15,669 nt of DNA from JAVVUJ01 sp964461765 (lineage in GTDB: Bacteria; Bacillota; Clostridia; Peptostreptococcales; Anaerovoracaceae). Below are positions 13,301 to 15,669 of the stretch, piece after piece (position 1 is the first letter of the stretch; every line of letters begins with the position of its first letter). The translations under genes were made by a program, and so were the position numbers. The DNA is taken from assembly GCA_964461765.1 (NCBI GenBank), contig CAYWVS010000074.1, forward strand, positions 1-15,669, written 5' to 3'. The notes below the pieces were generated by a model. The model worked only from the letters and a program-made list of their open reading frames with translations, was not told the DNA's origin and ran no database searches.

Positions 13301-13651
13301 ATGGGTGTAGAATATTTAGTTAAGATAAAAAAAGAGAAAGGGGTGACAACAGAAGAAATATCAAGAGTTTCGGGTGTACCCATAGGGACGCTGAATAAAA
13401 TTTTTTCCGGTCAGACCACGGACCCTAAGTACGAAACAATTAAAGCCGTATGTGCTGCGCTCAACATAAGCTTATCGGAATTAGACTATTTTGAATCTGA
13501 AAGAGATGAGATAGCAGCATACGCCGAAGAGCTGCACAAGAATCCGGAATATCGTGCACTTTTTGACGCCGCCAAGGGTGCCACTAAAGAAGATATGCAA
13601 TTTGCAGCAGAGATGCTTAAGCGGATGAAAAAAGAGGCAGGATACGAATAA
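13301..13651 (+). CDS. XRE-family phage repressor (ImmR/CI-like)
   Basis: A 116-aa repressor: residues about 5-60 are an XRE HTH (YLVKIKKEKGVTTEEISRVSGVPIGTLNKIFSGQT, with LSELDYF closing the domain). The tail (residues 61-116) is helical and charged. It has no LexA/S24 self-cleavage domain, so release cannot be by RecA-style autocleavage; the protease gene downstream is the likely agent, as in ICEBs1 ImmR/ImmA. The start at 13301 has GGGAGGTGCCTT upstream. A further ATG at 13277 lies inside the -10 box and is excluded. The gene ends TAATG, sharing its last base with the protease start. It should bind O1-O3 to hold lysogeny. Confidence 0.88.
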   Translation: MGVEYLVKIKKEKGVTTEEISRVSGVPIGTLNKIFSGQTTDPKYETIKAVCAALNISLSELDYFESERDEIAAYAEELHKNPEYRALFDAAKGATKEDMQFAAEMLKRMKKEAGYE

Positions 13652-13866
13652 TGATTTACGTAAGGCAAGTTGATATGCCGATCAGAGTCAGGGGCTATAC
13701 CTCTGTTGATCCTGATGGCGACTATAACATTTACATTAATTCAGATTTATCGGAAGAAAGAAAATTTATAACTTTAGAACATGAACTTAGACACATCTTA
13801 GGCGGGCACTTAGAATCGGAGTTGCCTGTTTTTGTTTTAGAGGATATTGCAGAGTATAAAGTTTAG
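13651..13866 (+). CDS. immA: Short ImmA/IrrE-like zinc metallopeptidase
   Basis: A 71-aa protein starting MIYVRQVDMPIRVRGYTSV. It holds the zinc-peptidase motif HELRH (44-48) in the context FITLEHELRHILGGHL. Such proteins cleave the matching repressor after a signal, releasing prophage or ICE genes. ImmA of ICEBs1 is much longer (well over 100 residues); here only a core of strands (YNIYIN) and the HExxH helix is left, with a short tail (FVLEDIAEYKV) that may supply the third zinc ligand. The start overlaps the repressor stop (TAATG), so the two are made together. The function is inferred from the motif and location. Confidence 0.78.
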   Translation: MIYVRQVDMPIRVRGYTSVDPDGDYNIYINSDLSEERKFITLEHELRHILGGHLESELPVFVLEDIAEYKV

Positions 13867-13877
13867 GAGGAGATTGA

Positions 13878-14303
13878 ATGAAAAAAGTATTAAAAATTAT
13901 AGGGATAATATTTGCGATTCTTGCCATATTAGTAGTTTTGATTGCAATTTTTGGCGAAGACAAGGATGCAGAAAAAGACGAGCAAGTATCGTCAAATCAA
14001 CAAGAGACTATGTATAACGACGAGGAAAAAAAGAATGAAATCAAAAATGAAGTGGAAAGTGTTATAAATTCAGAATATATGAAAAATGATTATTTTTGCA
14101 ACATATTAACAGGTAATGAAGGATATATTGTGAGCCTCCAATTATCTGCAGATCTTTCCATAGAGCAAGGAACTGAAATGGCTAAACAAGAGGTAGAAAA
14201 AATTAAAGCAATAGGCGATCCGACGATTTCAGAAATCCGAATAGATGTATACGATTCTAAATTGCAACCAGCAGGGCAATACTGGTGGCCGTTGGACGAG
14301 TAA
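13878..14303 (+). CDS. Membrane-anchored protein of the lysogeny module, unknown function
   Basis: A 141-aa protein with a single N-terminal membrane segment at about residues 4-26 (VLKIIGIIFAILAILVVLIA) preceded by KK. It is followed by a charged, probably flexible linker (residues 28-55) and a C-terminal domain (about 56-141). There is no lipobox cysteine, so it is an anchored or type II membrane protein with its domain most likely outside. I do not recognise the domain (YFCNILTGNEGYIVSLQLSADLSIEQG). Genes in this position, between repressor and integrase, are expressed in the lysogen and often alter host surface or exclude other phages; this is inference. The ribosome site is AGGAGGAGATTG. 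Confidence 0.7.
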   Translation: MKKVLKIIGIIFAILAILVVLIAIFGEDKDAEKDEQVSSNQQETMYNDEEKKNEIKNEVESVINSEYMKNDYFCNILTGNEGYIVSLQLSADLSIEQGTEMAKQEVEKIKAIGDPTISEIRIDVYDSKLQPAGQYWWPLDE

Positions 14304-14426
14304 GAGCTTGTAGCAGTAAACATTTTAAATATTATATTTTGTGTATTAGGAATCTATTTTATTTTCGTGTCAACTCGTTATGCAAAACTGATTAAAACCA
14401 AGGAATAAAACTGAAGGAGAAACCAC

Positions 14427-15599
14427 ATGCCGGGAACAATAGAAAAAAGAGGGAATTCCCATAGGCTCATAGTGCCCATGGGCAGTGACCTAAACGGAAA
14501 GCCAATCATCTTAAAAAAGACCGTGAAAGGCTTGACCGATGCACAAGCTAAAAAGGAGCTGTCTAAGTTCTATGCCGCCTGCGTGGATGGGAATGTCAAT
14601 GCGACAAACAAGCTAACGGTAGAAAGTTTTTCCGAGAAATGGATTTCTGAATATGCCGAGGTAAAGCTGAAAAAGTCTACGATTTCTAATTATAAAAAAG
14701 CAATTAAAAATTACATCGTACCAGAGATGGGAAATGCTAAGCTAACAAAAGTGAGATTGTTTGATGTGCAGCAGTGGGTTAATCGATTGTCCGGCAAGTT
14801 ATCCCCAAAGACTGTCCGAAACGCTTTTTTTGTGTTAAGCAAGATGTATGATTCCGCTGTGAAATGGCAGATTATAACAGCGAACCCATGCGCCAACATA
14901 GATCTTCCGGCATTAGATAAGAAAGAATCAAATTATTATAACAGGGAAGAGACGGCACTTCTGTTTGAAAAGCTGCTCTCTGTGGATGACAACCATTATA
15001 AGTATTTGGTTGCTATCATGTTAACCATATTCACCGGGTTAAGGCGGTCGGAATTAGCAGGGCTCATGTGGAGCGATATTGACCTCGAAAAATGCTCTAT
15101 AACCGTTTCAAGGGTGCGTATGTATGAAAAGAACTATGGAGCTTATGAAGACTCTCCCAAGTCACATAAGAGCGCCAGAAGGGTATCTGTGCCGGAAGAG
15201 GTGAGGGATATGCTACGGGAGTTGAAGAAAAGACAAATGGAAGAGAGGCTGCTGATTGGATCAAAGTGGGGAGGAGCGCCATACATTATGCTGAATGACA
15301 TGGGAGATCCGTTGCCAAATGATAGCCCGTCAAAGTGGTTTGCAAATTTCCTGAAAAAAGAGGGCCTTCGGAAGATAACTTTCCACCAACTAAGGCATAC
15401 CCACGCCACTATGCTCCATTATCTTGGAGTGGATATGCTAAACATCAGCCGGCGACTTGGGCACGCTCAACCATCTACGACAACAAATATTTACACTCAT
15501 ATATTTGCCGATGTTGATACAGAAATATCAAGCAAGATTTCAACTGAATTTTTCCCAAATCTTTCCCAAAACTCAAAATTAATAAGAAAAAAGCCTTGA
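14427..15599 (+). CDS. int: Tyrosine integrase (site-specific recombinase)
   Basis: A 390-aa phage integrase. The N-terminal AP2-like arm-binding domain covers residues about 1-60 (EKRGNSHRLIVPMG), a SAM-like core-binding domain 64-165, and the catalytic domain 170-375. Catalytic residues seen: R206 (TGLRRSEL), a basic K245 or K248 (SPKSHKSARRV), H320 and R323 (HQLRH), H346 (LGHAQ) and nucleophile Y356 (NIYTHI). It carries out strand exchange between phage and host attachment sites and, with the excisionase-like protein, excision. The ATG has AAGGAGAAACCAC upstream. It is transcribed towards the adjacent tRNA-Arg gene, as usual for elements integrated in tRNA 3' ends. Its last codons form part of the terminator. 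Confidence 0.95.
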   Translation: MPGTIEKRGNSHRLIVPMGSDLNGKPIILKKTVKGLTDAQAKKELSKFYAACVDGNVNATNKLTVESFSEKWISEYAEVKLKKSTISNYKKAIKNYIVPEMGNAKLTKVRLFDVQQWVNRLSGKLSPKTVRNAFFVLSKMYDSAVKWQIITANPCANIDLPALDKKESNYYNREETALLFEKLLSVDDNHYKYLVAIMLTIFTGLRRSELAGLMWSDIDLEKCSITVSRVRMYEKNYGAYEDSPKSHKSARRVSVPEEVRDMLRELKKRQMEERLLIGSKWGGAPYIMLNDMGDPLPNDSPSKWFANFLKKEGLRKITFHQLRHTHATMLHYLGVDMLNISRRLGHAQPSTTTNIYTHIFADVDTEISSKISTEFFPNLSQNSKLIRKKP

Positions 15600-15613
15600 A
15601 AATCAAGGCTTTT
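15587..15613. terminator. Bidirectional terminator at the end of int
   Basis: AAGCCTTGA (15591-15599) pairs with TCAAGGCTT (15603-15611) over a three-base loop, flanked by AAAA and TTTT. The left arm contains the last codons and the stop of the integrase, and the hairpin ends two bases before the tRNA. It can end int transcription and, on the other strand, the tRNA transcript. Confidence 0.85.
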
Positions 15614-15614
15614 A

Positions 15615-15669
15615 TGGTGTCCGCGAGAGGAATCGAACCTCCGACGCACGGTTTAGGAAACCGACGCTC
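15615..15669 (-). tRNA. tRNA-Arg (anticodon CCU), 3' part only
   Basis: On the minus strand the sequence reads into CGCGGAC-A-CCA at 15615, an acceptor 3' arm ending in an encoded CCA. Upstream is the T arm (GGAGG, loop TTCGATT, CCTCT) and an anticodon arm with loop TTCCTAA, giving anticodon CCU, arginine. The 5' half is outside the window. The tRNA stays intact at this end, as expected if the phage target is the 3' end of the gene and integration rebuilds it; the common core of attachment is then likely in this stretch. Confidence 0.9.

Noticed and set aside
14304..14426. Integrase promoter or small gene between the membrane protein and int
   Set aside because: Only weak AT-rich boxes (for example TATTAT near 14330) without a good -35, and no frame with a ribosome site, so nothing was annotated.

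Overview
The window is the lysogeny and replication half of a temperate tailed-phage genome (a prophage), integrated beside a tRNA-Arg gene in a Gram-positive host, probably a Clostridia-type Bacillota. The evidence is strong AGGAGG-type ribosome sites, TTG and GTG starts, moderate GC, and siphovirus-style module order: late genes, replication, cro-like gene, repressor, integrase, tRNA. Host assignment is inference; no host gene other than the tRNA fragment is visible. The left edge runs into the packaging genes, so the structural genes lie outside the window.

Region by region. 1-639 (minus): start of the large terminase and the complete small terminase. 640-807: a non-coding late-gene leader with a TATAAT box, a small palindrome and a 12-bp hairpin. 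808-3779 (minus): a phage protein in the late-regulator position, a DUF4406 deoxyribosyltransferase-like protein, an unrecognised protein, and a ParB-domain protein. 3797-4189: RusA-type Holliday junction resolvase. 4190-4484: about 295 bases without a gene, packed with repeats and nested inverted repeats; this is the most unusual stretch. 4485-11210 (minus): a tightly coupled replication and recombination block: primase-helicase, SF2 helicase, DUF669 protein, Sak4-like ATPase, SbcC/Rad50-like ATPase. 11171-13133 (minus): small early genes, including three below 60 codons (56, 29 and 43 aa), a hexapeptide-repeat protein, a two-domain Cys protein, an excisionase-like HTH protein and a Cro-like protein.

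13134-13300 is the genetic switch: two divergent sigma-A-type promoters (both with 17-bp spacers) and three 16-bp operators of consensus TTACCGNNAACGGTAA. The plus strand then carries the lysogeny genes: an XRE repressor, a very short ImmA-like zinc peptidase translationally coupled to it, a membrane-anchored protein and a tyrosine integrase. A terminator hairpin follows, then the 3' part of tRNA-Arg(CCU) on the minus strand, the likely attachment site.

How it works together (inference): repressor plus ImmA-like protease keep the minus-strand early operon off; on induction the Cro-like and excisionase-like proteins act first. The primase-helicase and SF2 helicase start DNA synthesis, perhaps at the repeat-rich 4190-4484 region. 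Sak4/DUF669/SbcC-like/RusA drive recombination-linked replication, and the late regulator then turns on terminase and structural genes.
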